From positions 10,635 through 29,335 of the forward strand of contig DINC01000230.1 in the NCBI GenBank assembly GCA_002425885.1: a stretch of DNA of 18,701 bases. Reading direction: 5' to 3'. This document shows positions 1 through 6,123 of this stretch, piece after piece. The DNA comes from Spirochaetia bacterium UBA5550 (GTDB lineage: Bacteria; Spirochaetota; UBA4802; UBA5550). Below the pieces are notes generated by a model, which did no database searches, was not told the origin of the DNA, and saw only the letters and a program-made list of their open reading frames with translations. A program made the translations under genes and the position numbers. Within the stretch, counting starts at the first letter, position 1; each line of letters begins with the position of its first letter.

Positions 1-233
1 ACGATGTTATTAAAGTTGAAGTTATGGATGATTATATATTAAAACTGACATTCGAAAATGGTGAAATACGCGAATTCGACTGTAAACAGATTTTAAATGA
101 AAAACCTTTTGATTCTCTTGCAAATGATTTTATTTTCAAACAGGCACGGATTGAATATGGTACTGTCGTATGGCCCAATGAAATAGATATTGCCCCTGAA
201 ACACTCTACCTTGATTCAACAGCTCTTTCATAA
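1..233 (+). CDS. DUF2442 family protein, 5' end outside window
   Basis: Small protein of the DUF2442 type. The visible part has the family hallmarks: a leading strand ending LTFENGE, a middle F-x-x-L, and near the C-terminus the W-P-N-E-I-D-I-A-P-E-T-L-Y block. The frame is open to the first complete codon at position 3 (D-V-I-K-V-E-V before the first internal Met at 24), and family members normally have this segment, so the real start probably lies upstream of the window. In other genomes DUF2442 genes often sit beside DUF4160 genes as putative toxin-antitoxin-like pairs; any such partner would be upstream and is not visible. It ends 24 bases from the convergent DUF433 gene. The molecular function is not established. 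Family call fairly sure, function unknown. Confidence 0.75.
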   Translation, partial: DVIKVEVMDDYILKLTFENGEIREFDCKQILNEKPFDSLANDFIFKQARIEYGTVVWPNEIDIAPETLYLDSTALS

Positions 234-257
234 TCAATATCTCTTATCCTGATCCTG

Positions 258-482
258 TCAGGAGACAAGGATTTCATCCTTTGAAATTACATCTGCGGAA
301 TATGCCAGGCATGCCATTATATCATCTTTCTGAACCGGGGGATATTCAGAAATAATATCTTCGATTTCCATACCCTCAGACCTCTTTTTTATGATAAATT
401 CCACTGTAATTCTTGTACCTCTTATTACAGGTTTACCCAGCATAATGTCAGGAGAAATGCATATTTTTTCTTTATAATTCAT
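258..482 (-). CDS. DUF433 family protein (antitoxin-like, winged-helix type)
   Basis: A 74-residue DUF433 protein. The core is readable: I-S-P-D-I-M-L-G-K-P-V-I-R-G-T-R-I-T-V, then E-G-M-E-I-E-D-I-I-S-E-Y-P and a final helix starting D-D-I-M-A-C-L-A-Y. DUF433 proteins are small helix-turn-helix proteins often encoded with a DUF5615 PIN-like toxin and treated as antitoxins. No such toxin is adjacent here: the gene downstream on this strand's path is the convergent DUF2442 gene, so this copy looks orphaned. The start was set at the ATG at 482. A GAGGAG ribosome site lies just before it and overlaps the more upstream in-frame ATG at 494, making 494 unlikely. A promoter candidate lies at 503-530. 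Confidence 0.8.
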   Translation of the reverse strand: MNYKEKICISPDIMLGKPVIRGTRITVEFIIKKRSEGMEIEDIISEYPPVQKDDIMACLAYSADVISKDEILVS

Positions 483-502
483 ATTACTCCTCATTTATAT
501 AA

Positions 503-530
503 ACTATAACGATAAGATAAACCAAATCAA
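503..530 (-). promoter_or_regulatory. Candidate sigma-70 promoter for the DUF433 gene
   Basis: On the minus strand, TTGATT (530-525), a 16-base spacer, then TATAGT (508-503). The -10 box is about 20 bases upstream of the ATG at 482, which leaves room for the GAGGAG ribosome site. The surrounding DNA is AT-rich, so chance matches are possible. Confidence 0.4.
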
Positions 531-740
531 TAAAAAAAATTTTTAGACTACGTAAAAAATATCATCGCAGCAATAATGAACATATCCCCGGCAGGTCGAT
601 GCAGGAAGATTTTCATTTTCAAGATGGATCCACAAAATCAGTATTCATGGAGAAAACGCAAGAGGCCGAATCACTTTACGTCCGGATAAAAGTCACCCGC
701 TCAAGAGATGTAAAAAAACCAAAACAGAACTGTGAAACAA

Positions 741-962
741 TCACTGAACAAACCAGTCTATTGTTTTACCGTAAAGTTTTGCAAACCTCATAAGCTCAAT
801 AACATCAACCCGCTTTTCGCCGGATTCGCATTTCGATACGTATGACTGCTGCTGCTGAAGGTGTTTAGCCACATCTGCCTGTGTTAATCCGGCATCAAGC
901 CGGGCCTGTTTCAGACGCTTAAGAAAAGCCTGATATTCTTTTGTATAAATTGAATTTTTCAC
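741..962 (-). CDS. XRE-family helix-turn-helix regulator
   Basis: A 73-residue single-domain DNA-binding protein of the lambda-repressor/XRE type. The helix-turn-helix occupies about residues 13-70: L-K-R-L-K-Q-A-R, then A-G-L-T-Q-A-D-V-A-K-H-L, the recognition helix with Q-S-Y-V-S-K-C-E-S-G-E-K-R-V-D, and the closing helices ending I-D-W-F-V-Q. Nothing follows the domain, so it has no sensor or toxin part of its own. It starts with GTG and has only a weak, distant ribosome site (AGGAT about 13 bases upstream). It is divergent from the gene at 1033 across about 70 bases holding a palindrome, so autoregulation and control of the neighbour are likely (inference). It could be a stand-alone repressor or an antitoxin-type protein. 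Confidence 0.85.
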   Translation of the reverse strand: MKNSIYTKEYQAFLKRLKQARLDAGLTQADVAKHLQQQQSYVSKCESGEKRVDVIELMRFAKLYGKTIDWFVQ

Positions 963-973
963 TTGTATAATAT

Positions 974-1007
974 ATATCCTATTATAGAATATCCCAAAAT
1001 AGAATAT
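974..1007. promoter_or_regulatory. Candidate XRE operator: palindrome plus repeated half-site
   Basis: ATATCCTAT (974-982) and ATAGAATAT (984-992) form a 19-base palindrome centred on 983 with eight of nine pairs matching. The right half-site, ATAGAATAT, recurs exactly at 999-1007, fifteen bases further on. On the minus strand the palindrome contains TATAAT (986-981), a plausible -10 box for the XRE gene, although no good -35 box is visible. The site lies between the two divergent starts, where an autoregulator would bind. Binding by the XRE protein is inferred from position. Confidence 0.5.
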
Positions 1008-1032
1008 TATATCAAATCACAGAGAGGCACCC

Positions 1033-1296
1033 ATGGAAATACACTCCTTCAATACAACTGATGTTGAATACAAACTTTATAAAATAAGCGGGGCAATCGA
1101 GACAATGAAATTCGCAATGGAAGGGCTTCGCCTCCGCATGCAGATAACCGATAACGAGCTTAACGGATTTTATACAGTGCTTTCTGATGCAGCAGACAGG
1201 GCCACAGATCTCATTAACAGCTTTAAGCCTGTACTTACAGGATGGGATGAACGGATAGTGCTGCTCTTTTCAACACATGATACCCTGAAGGAGTAA
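1033..1296 (+). CDS. Hypothetical 87-residue helical protein
   Basis: Not recognised as a known family. The gene is probably real: AGAGAGG sits five bases before the ATG at 1033 and the frame is clean to 1296. The product looks mainly helical. One long segment (about residues 11-40) carries a heptad-like pattern of I, M, L and F, followed by a T-D-N-E-L turn and a second helical stretch with A-A-D-R-A-T-D-L-I. There is no signal peptide, membrane segment or cysteine. It starts 70 bases from the divergent XRE regulator and shares its operator candidate, so the pair may be a small regulatory module or a remnant of a mobile element. Function is not assigned. Confidence 0.65.
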   Translation: MEIHSFNTTDVEYKLYKISGAIETMKFAMEGLRLRMQITDNELNGFYTVLSDAADRATDLINSFKPVLTGWDERIVLLFSTHDTLKE

Positions 1297-1312
1297 GATT
1301 AAAAAAAATTAC

Positions 1313-1341
1313 TTGACACTGCTTAAGAGCGGGGGTGTATA
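1313..1341 (+). promoter_or_regulatory. Candidate sigma-70 promoter for the 1371 gene
   Basis: TTGACA (1313-1318), a 17-base spacer, and TGTATA (1336-1341). The -35 box is a full consensus match. Transcription would begin near 1348, giving a leader of about 23 bases before the ATG at 1371 with only a weak ribosome site. Confidence 0.5.
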
Positions 1342-1370
1342 ACTCTCTCTGGTAACGCGGTAATTAAAAA

Positions 1371-1844
1371 ATGGCAAAAGTTAAATTCAGGTCACCCATC
1401 AAGTCCATTCATGGACGCATCGGTAATATAATATTCTATACAGTAAACGGGAATAATTATGCCCGCTCCTGGTCAATCCCTGAAAATCCCCGGACAGAAA
1501 TACAGCAGAAAAACCGGGTAAACTTTGCAGATGCTGTTAAGCTCTGGCAGAGACTCACTGATACAGAAAAGGCTGAATATAACCGCATGGCTATAGGTAA
1601 ACCGCTTAGCGGCTACAACCTGTTTATATCAATGAAGATGAAAAACATCTCACCTGAAGTTTTAAAAGTTCAGGAAAGGGTACAGGTAAAGGAATGCTGT
1701 ATATACACTCCCTATATACAAGCAGTCACCTCCGTTTCAGCTCCTGAAGGTCTGTTTTTAAATAAAGAATACAGATTTAACGGGGCGGGATTGTGCAGAC
1801 CTCCGTTAAAAAAACCGCCGGGGCGCCTATTCAGGGCCGCATAA
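1371..1844 (+). CDS. Hypothetical protein resembling DUF6266-type proteins
   Basis: A 157-residue protein of unknown function. The N-terminal ~85 residues have an organisation reminiscent of DUF6266-type proteins of Bacteroidetes and phages: a G-R-I-G-N-I-I-F-Y strand, an aromatic/arginine segment (N-Y-A-R-S-W), N-P-R-T-E-I-Q-Q-K-N-R-V-N-F, then W-Q-R-L-T-D-T-E-K-A-E-Y-N and S-G-Y-N-L-F-I-S. This is a likeness recalled from sequence, not a search result. There is no signal peptide. The last ~20 residues (from about N-G-A-G-L-C) look unlike the rest, with P- and R-rich composition, and another frame is open from 1781 to 1939. A recent frameshift in the G-rich stretch near 1782-1789 is therefore possible. 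Promoter candidate at 1313-1341. Confidence 0.55.
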   Translation: MAKVKFRSPIKSIHGRIGNIIFYTVNGNNYARSWSIPENPRTEIQQKNRVNFADAVKLWQRLTDTEKAEYNRMAIGKPLSGYNLFISMKMKNISPEVLKVQERVQVKECCIYTPYIQAVTSVSAPEGLFLNKEYRFNGAGLCRPPLKKPPGRLFRAA

Positions 1845-1935
1845 ATTTATCTAACATCGATTTGCCATATTTCAATCCCCCCACTGCCAGGGCCATATCC
1901 CTGAATCGAATGCCCCCTCACAACATATATTTATT

Positions 1936-1963
1936 TTGACAGAAAACCATGCAATTTTATACT
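1936..1963 (+). promoter_or_regulatory. Strong candidate promoter just before the lipoprotein gene
   Basis: TTGACA (1936-1941), a 16-base spacer, and TATACT (1958-1963). Both boxes are near consensus. The -10 box lies only nine bases before the ATG at 1973, so the transcript would begin at or very near the start codon. The promoter also overlaps the alternative upstream ATG at 1949, which argues against that start. Confidence 0.6.
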
Positions 1964-1972
1964 GATTCAAAA

Positions 1973-2407
1973 ATGAAGAGGAGCTTTATCATCAAAGCTG
2001 AACATATAGTATTATTCTTAATAGCGGCAGCAGTTTTAACTTTCACCTCCTGTTCACCTGTTGACAAGGTAAAGTTGAGCAGCATAGACCTTCTTGGTAA
2101 TGAGATCCCTGTATGGCGCATTGTAAGGGGATTAAGCGGCAGCAGCGGAACTGTGGTGTGGTCGCAGGAGAAGCAGACAGCAGTTAAGGAGTGGGATGTT
2201 GTTTCTGTAAAAATCTCACGAAAGAACCGGCAATTTTTACTCCTCTTCAGCTATGACCGCAAAGAAAAGGAGTGCAGGCTTGTTGAATACAGGATAAACG
2301 GCAAACAGGAATCACCTTTTTATATCTACCAGTATGTAACCTTAACCCGCTACCGTTACCTCCCTGAATTCGTTGATTATTTTTTTGACCCGTCAGATGG
2401 GCGTTAG
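1973..2407 (+). CDS. Small predicted lipoprotein, function unknown
   Basis: A 144-residue protein from the chosen start at 1973; an in-frame ATG at 1949 would add eight residues. Positively charged residues are followed by a hydrophobic segment (I-V-L-F-L-I-A-A-A-V-L) ending L-T-F-T-S-C, a plausible though imperfect lipobox, which would anchor the mature protein to a membrane through Cys. The remaining ~115 residues are mixed and basic, with aromatic C-terminal patches (Y-I-Y-Q-Y and F-V-D-Y-F-F-D). No known domain is recognised. The 1973 start is preferred because a strong promoter overlaps the first codons of the longer reading and because it puts the charged region directly before the hydrophobic core. 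No ribosome site is visible at either start. It may be monocistronic: the next gene is convergent beyond a repeat region. Confidence 0.65.
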   Translation: MKRSFIIKAEHIVLFLIAAAVLTFTSCSPVDKVKLSSIDLLGNEIPVWRIVRGLSGSSGTVVWSQEKQTAVKEWDVVSVKISRKNRQFLLLFSYDRKEKECRLVEYRINGKQESPFYIYQYVTLTRYRYLPEFVDYFFDPSDGR

Positions 2408-2461
2408 AATCCAAGACTAAACAATTTTGCGGTAGTAGTTTGAGATTAAATTACTCCTCAA

Positions 2462-2545
2462 TGTCATCTCCGCGCAGGCGGAGATCCATATTCTTAAAAT
2501 ATTAAATGCTATTAACAATGGATTTCCGTCTTCACGGGAATGACA
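2462..2545. repeat. Inverted pair of small palindromic repeats (REP/BIME-like)
   Basis: Two 28-base elements lie in opposite orientation 28 bases apart (2462-2489 and 2518-2545) and match at 22 of 28 positions when one is reverse-complemented. Each begins ATGGAT and ends ATGACA in one orientation. Each also folds alone: the left copy has a perfect 8-base stem (2466-2473 with 2478-2485, loop GCAG), and the right copy has a similar stem with a wobble pair. The type ATGGAT-YYCCGYCT-...-GACA is a widespread intergenic repeat in several bacterial groups. It sits between convergent genes and could help end transcription from both sides. Confidence 0.7.
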
Positions 2546-2563
2546 TCCCCCCTTGCCTCAAAC

Positions 2564-3553
2564 CTACAACGGCATAACAGGCACGCATATATCAACAACA
2601 TGCTTACCCTGAGGGTGATCTTTCGGGTCAGGGCCGTAGAGTTCAAAGCATGGCCTGTCGTCAGGCTGATACCCGCTTTCCGGGAGCCATGTGCCGTACA
2701 CCCAGGCCCAGGCCTGTTCATATTCATCGCCGTTAATCTCAAAGTGAGCAACAGCATAAGAGCCGCCATCGATCTTCATCTTCCCTATTTCGCTGTCAAC
2801 CCGTACATTATCAGGCATGGTGAGGCATACGCTTACCCTGAGCTTATTCTCATCTGTGACTTCGGGATTATCGTGATACATTGCAATAAGTTTTGTGTCA
2901 GGCATAAGCAGTTCCCGCGAACCTGCCCATGAACAGATTCTGCTTATAAGCTTTTCAAAAAGGGAGGGATCTCCCTTATATGGCCCCACGTGTCTCACAT
3001 AAGCAACTGTCATGTCGGGAAACTTTTTTACTTCTATGGAAGAAGGTTTAATTGTGTTCATCTTTTTTCTCCTGTTAATATTTTCTTCATCATAACCGTG
3101 GAGATGAACATCTTCTTGCCCGGTGCTGCTTTTCTTTTTACTTATATTGCTTTTGTTTTTATTAATTTTGCTTTCTTCTTCAGCGTAAAGTTTCTCCTTT
3201 TTCCATGCAGATGGAGTTTTTCCGAACTTATCCCTGAACGCACGGGAAAACTGCGCCGAACCTGAATAGCCGCAGTCAAAAGCTATCTCTGTCATATTCT
3301 TTTTAGGATTCATCACAAGCAGCATAGCTGCCTTCTCCACCCTTACACGCTGAATAAACTGATTTAAAGTCTCCCCCATCATACCAGCAAATATTCTGTG
3401 AAAGTGGAATGGAGAGAATCCTGCCACAAAGGAGAGATTTTTCAGGGTCAGGTCACCCTCAGCTATATTATTCTCTATGTAATCAATGGCACGGTTTACC
3501 CTGGCTGTATATTCCTGAAGTAGAAACCTGTTTTCTGTTCTGTTCCTCTCCAT
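2564..3553 (-). CDS. AraC-family regulator with GyrI-like ligand-binding domain
   Basis: A 329-residue transcription regulator. Residues about 15-120 are an AraC/XylS double helix-turn-helix: the first with L-S-F-V-A-G-F-S-P-F-H-F-H-R-I-F, the second with M-T-E-I-A-F-D-C-G-Y-S-G-S-A-Q-F-S-R-A-F-R, ending F-G-K-T-P-S-A-W-K. A lysine- and serine-rich linker (about 122-165) leads to a GyrI-like/effector-binding domain (170-329) with V-A-Y-V-R-H-V-G-P-Y, W-V-Y-G-T-W-L-P-E-S-G-Y and P-C-F-E-L-Y. The Glu of the last motif is at a position often used to bind cationic ligands in BmrR/GyrI relatives. Such proteins usually sense small aromatic or cationic compounds. Its ATG is one base past the stop of the DUF3795 gene, so the two are almost certainly co-transcribed and coupled. 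The target genes are unknown; the nearby exporter is an obvious but unproven candidate. Confidence 0.92.
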   Translation of the reverse strand: MERNRTENRFLLQEYTARVNRAIDYIENNIAEGDLTLKNLSFVAGFSPFHFHRIFAGMMGETLNQFIQRVRVEKAAMLLVMNPKKNMTEIAFDCGYSGSAQFSRAFRDKFGKTPSAWKKEKLYAEEESKINKNKSNISKKKSSTGQEDVHLHGYDEENINRRKKMNTIKPSSIEVKKFPDMTVAYVRHVGPYKGDPSLFEKLISRICSWAGSRELLMPDTKLIAMYHDNPEVTDENKLRVSVCLTMPDNVRVDSEIGKMKIDGGSYAVAHFEINGDEYEQAWAWVYGTWLPESGYQPDDRPCFELYGPDPKDHPQGKHVVDICVPVMPL

Positions 3554-3554
3554 C

Positions 3555-3908
3555 TTACCTCTTCATAGACATTCTGCCCTGTTCCGCCATATGCTTCGCG
3601 AAATTATCATATCCGTTCTTTTTAATATAATCTATACAGCCGAACCTGTCAGACCTGAATACAAATCCGATTACACGCGATATGGGGTTATGAAAATCCT
3701 TGCACTCATGGAGATCGGTATATGTTTTACACTCCGCGCAGCTTTTAAATCCGTTTGTCATGCAGCACTTTCTTATTCCACACCAGGTTGCTTTTTCATT
3801 ACCTGCGCAGCCGGGACATTTCCCTTTCTGATATTTCCCGCATGCTTCGCAGTACAGGCCGCAGAAAGCGATATTGTCAGTATTAGCCTTTATCTGTTTT
3901 GTATCCAT
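3555..3908 (-). CDS. DUF3795 cysteine-rich protein
   Basis: A 117-residue protein of the DUF3795 family with twelve cysteines: C16, C20, C23, C31, C34, C43, C48, C49, C57, C60, C69 and C91. The pattern F-C-G-L-Y-C-x-x-C, C-P-G-C and C-x-x-C-K-x-Y is typical of the family and suggests bound zinc or an iron-sulfur cluster (inference). The biochemical role of the family is not established. Translation start at 3908 is well supported by AGGAGGT six bases upstream. A promoter candidate lies at 3932-3959. The gene precedes the AraC/GyrI-like regulator by a single base, so the two probably work in the same response. Confidence 0.88.
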   Translation of the reverse strand: MDTKQIKANTDNIAFCGLYCEACGKYQKGKCPGCAGNEKATWCGIRKCCMTNGFKSCAECKTYTDLHECKDFHNPISRVIGFVFRSDRFGCIDYIKKNGYDNFAKHMAEQGRMSMKR

Positions 3909-3931
3909 AATTATACCTCCTGTTTATGACA

Positions 3932-3959
3932 GCTATACTCATGTTTAGTATGTAGTCAA
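3932..3959 (-). promoter_or_regulatory. Candidate promoter of the DUF3795-araC operon
   Basis: On the minus strand, TTGACT (3959-3954), a 16-base spacer and TATAGC (3937-3932), about 23 bases before the ATG at 3908. This is the best promoter-like match between this gene and the end of the exporter operon. Confidence 0.5.
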
Positions 3960-4024
3960 CAAAAAAACAGTTCTGCTCCGGCCGTCTTAAACCTTTCATG
4001 CCGGGTTACAGGCAGCCGGGGTTA

Positions 4025-4954
4025 TTACACACCTAATCTCCTTGCATGAGTAACAAACACATCCTCCAGAGTGGGAGATATCTTCTCCAGTGAAAATTCC
4101 TGTACGCCCGAACTTTTCAGCGCGGCTGAGAGCTCCCTCTTCATACCAAAGCCTTTTCCGCACAGAAGGTGTATGTCGCTGCCGAAGATTGCCGCCTCAT
4201 CAATAAAGGGGAGAGCCGACAATGTATCAAATACCCTGATAAAATTATCCACCTTCAGAGTATATACATCATGATGAAGTTCACTCTTAAGTTCCTGCGG
4301 AGAACCGTATGCAATAATCCTCCCTGCTATGATAAGAGCCATGCGCCCGCAATGTTCCGCCTCATCCATGTAGTGTGTTGTAACAAAAATTGTTTTCCCC
4401 CTGCGTGAGAAATCGTATATCAGTTCCCAGAAGTTTCTCCTCATTAAAGGGTCAACACCGGAAGTCGGTTCATCGAGAAACAGTATGGAGGGATCATGGA
4501 TAATTGCGCTGCCAAGTGCAAGCCTCTGCTTTATTCCTCCGGGGAGCGAGCTCACCCTCTCTCTTTTACGTTTGCCTATCTCAGCCATATCAAGTACATA
4601 CTCCATCCTCTCCTTCAGGTGATTCCCACTGAGCCCGTATATGCTGCCGAAAAACTCCAGGTTCTCAATAACAGTAAGCTCGCTGTAAAGAGAAAACTTC
4701 TGCGACATGTACCCTATGGAATTCTTGATCTTATTCTGCTCATTTACAATATCATGCCCTGCAACAGTGCCGCTCCCCTCTGTGGGGGTAAGTATCCCGC
4801 AGAGCATCCTGATTGTTGTGCTCTTACCGGCACCATTGGGCCCAAGGAAACCGAATATCTCCCCGCGGCTAACAGAGAAGCTTATATTATTCACAGCTGT
4901 AAAATCACCAAACCTCTTTGTAAGTCCATTTACAACAACAGACTGTTCCATCAT
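4025..4954 (-). CDS. ABC exporter ATPase 2 (YbhF C-terminal-half-like)
   Basis: A 309-residue cytoplasmic ATPase. Walker A G-P-N-G-A-G-K-S-T is at 38-46, Q-loop Gln85 in Y-M-S-Q-K-F-S-L-Y, Walker B I-L-F-L-D-E at 157-162 with catalytic Glu162, and the switch His194 in T-T-H-Y-M-D-E-A-E. The signature motif is altered: L-P-G-G (137-140) instead of L-S-G-G. The sequence resembles the C-terminal half of E. coli YbhF, whose matching motif also departs from consensus. The ~80 residues after the nucleotide-binding fold form a small accessory domain common in this group. ATG 4954 overlaps the stop of permease 2 by four bases (ATGA), with AGGAGG just upstream. It is the last gene of the operon. It probably pairs with ATPase 1 (see 7262) to power both permeases. 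Confidence 0.93.
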   Translation of the reverse strand: MMEQSVVVNGLTKRFGDFTAVNNISFSVSRGEIFGFLGPNGAGKSTTIRMLCGILTPTEGSGTVAGHDIVNEQNKIKNSIGYMSQKFSLYSELTVIENLEFFGSIYGLSGNHLKERMEYVLDMAEIGKRKRERVSSLPGGIKQRLALGSAIIHDPSILFLDEPTSGVDPLMRRNFWELIYDFSRRGKTIFVTTHYMDEAEHCGRMALIIAGRIIAYGSPQELKSELHHDVYTLKVDNFIRVFDTLSALPFIDEAAIFGSDIHLLCGKGFGMKRELSAALKSSGVQEFSLEKISPTLEDVFVTHARRLGV

Positions 4955-6114
4955 TCAAACCTCCTGTTCACTCTCCTGACACTAAGCGCGAGAAAGATCA
5001 CTGACAGAAGACCCAGGGCCAGCATACTCTCCCATAGCATTGTAACACCAACCCCTTTAAGAAATATCCCCCGTGTAATATCGATAAAATATCTCATAGG
5101 ATTAGCAAGAGTGATTATCCTGAATACAAGGGGCATGGCATAAATCGGGAATATAAATCCCGATAGTATAATCGACGGTATAAAGAAGAGGAATGTAGAG
5201 AGCATCGCCTGCTGCTGTGTCTGGGATATTGTTGATATATAAAGCCCCACACCTAATGTACAGATTATGTAGAAGCCTCCGCACAACAGCATCAGGATAA
5301 AACTGCCGTTAAATGGCACTCTGAACCACGCTATTGTTACAAAAGTTATAACTACTATATCCGCAAACCCCACGATTGCAAAGGGGAGTGTTTTCCCCGC
5401 CACAAACTCCAGCGGTTTTATGGGGGAGACAATTATCTGCTCAATAGTGCCGCTCTCCCGTTCCTTCACAACAGACATGGAGGTCATCATGATTGTTATG
5501 AGTGCAACAAGGAGGCCAAGAACAGCGGGGAGAAAGAAGTTTCTGCTTTTAAGTTCAGGATTGAAAAGAGTCCGCTCTACAAGATTTACGCCCCCTGTGG
5601 AGATTGCTGTTCCTGTTCCGCGGTTTCTCATTGTAAGCATTACACTTTTTTCGAGGAATCTCTCTGAATAGTCATTGGTAATCTGGCTGATATAAGCCAG
5701 TATAACAGATGACCTGCTTGAATCGCTGCCGTCCACTATGATCTGCACTGCTGCCTGCTCCCCCCTCTTCAGGTTATCTGAAAAATCGTAAGGGATATTG
5801 ATGAACATATCAACGTCCCCTCTGTCAAGTGCCGCACCCCCCATATCCGGAGATTCAGCATCCGCAGCATAAAGAAAATATCCGCTTGCAGTGAACTTTT
5901 CAATAAACGATCTGCTGTCAGAACTCCTGCTGCTGTCCAGCACTGCCATTCTTATATTCACAACATCTGTATTAACAGCGTATCCGAATATAACCAGCAT
6001 AAGCACAGGTACGCCAAAGAGCATCATCTTCATCCTGTTGTCACGGAGTATCTGCCTGAACTCCTTGATGATAAAGCTTTTGAGTATATTGCCCCGCATA
6101 ATTTTTGTTCTCAT
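4951..6114 (-). CDS. ABC-2 type permease (YbhR-like)
   Basis: A 387-residue inner-membrane protein of the ABC-2 family. One N-terminal membrane helix (about 30-47) is followed by a periplasmic segment of roughly 130 residues and then five hydrophobic segments from about residue 193. Family landmarks are I-I-V-D-G-S-D-S-S in the periplasmic part, the cytoplasmic V-V-K-E-R-E-S-G-T-I-E-Q-I-I-V-S-P, the S-Q-T-Q-Q-Q-A stretch, and N-P-M-R-Y-F-I-D-I-T-R near the end. These agree best with E. coli YbhR among the two YbhSR permeases. It would form a heterodimeric membrane path with the YbhS-like permease encoded just upstream. AAGGTGA precedes ATG 6114, nine bases after the previous stop, and the 3' end overlaps the ATPase 2 gene. 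Confidence 0.92.
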   Translation of the reverse strand: MRTKIMRGNILKSFIIKEFRQILRDNRMKMMLFGVPVLMLVIFGYAVNTDVVNIRMAVLDSSRSSDSRSFIEKFTASGYFLYAADAESPDMGGAALDRGDVDMFINIPYDFSDNLKRGEQAAVQIIVDGSDSSRSSVILAYISQITNDYSERFLEKSVMLTMRNRGTGTAISTGGVNLVERTLFNPELKSRNFFLPAVLGLLVALITIMMTSMSVVKERESGTIEQIIVSPIKPLEFVAGKTLPFAIVGFADIVVITFVTIAWFRVPFNGSFILMLLCGGFYIICTLGVGLYISTISQTQQQAMLSTFLFFIPSIILSGFIFPIYAMPLVFRIITLANPMRYFIDITRGIFLKGVGVTMLWESMLALGLLSVIFLALSVRRVNRRFE

Positions 6115-6123
6115 ATAATCACC

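Noticed and set aside
576..793. Short plus-strand frames at 576-689 and 599-793 between DUF433 and the XRE gene
   Set aside because: Neither has a ribosome site or recognisable domain. The longer one runs antisense into the XRE gene, and composition looks random. I see nothing firm in 531-740.
2540..3929. Several plus-strand frames of 70-130 codons opposite the AraC and DUF3795 genes
   Set aside because: They are antisense shadows of clearly coding minus-strand genes and have no family features or ribosome sites.
3961..4024. GC-rich stretch after ATPase 2 as the terminator of the exporter operon
   Set aside because: Repeated GCCGGG sequences are direct rather than inverted, and the only hairpin before the T run has a three-base stem. 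No convincing terminator.
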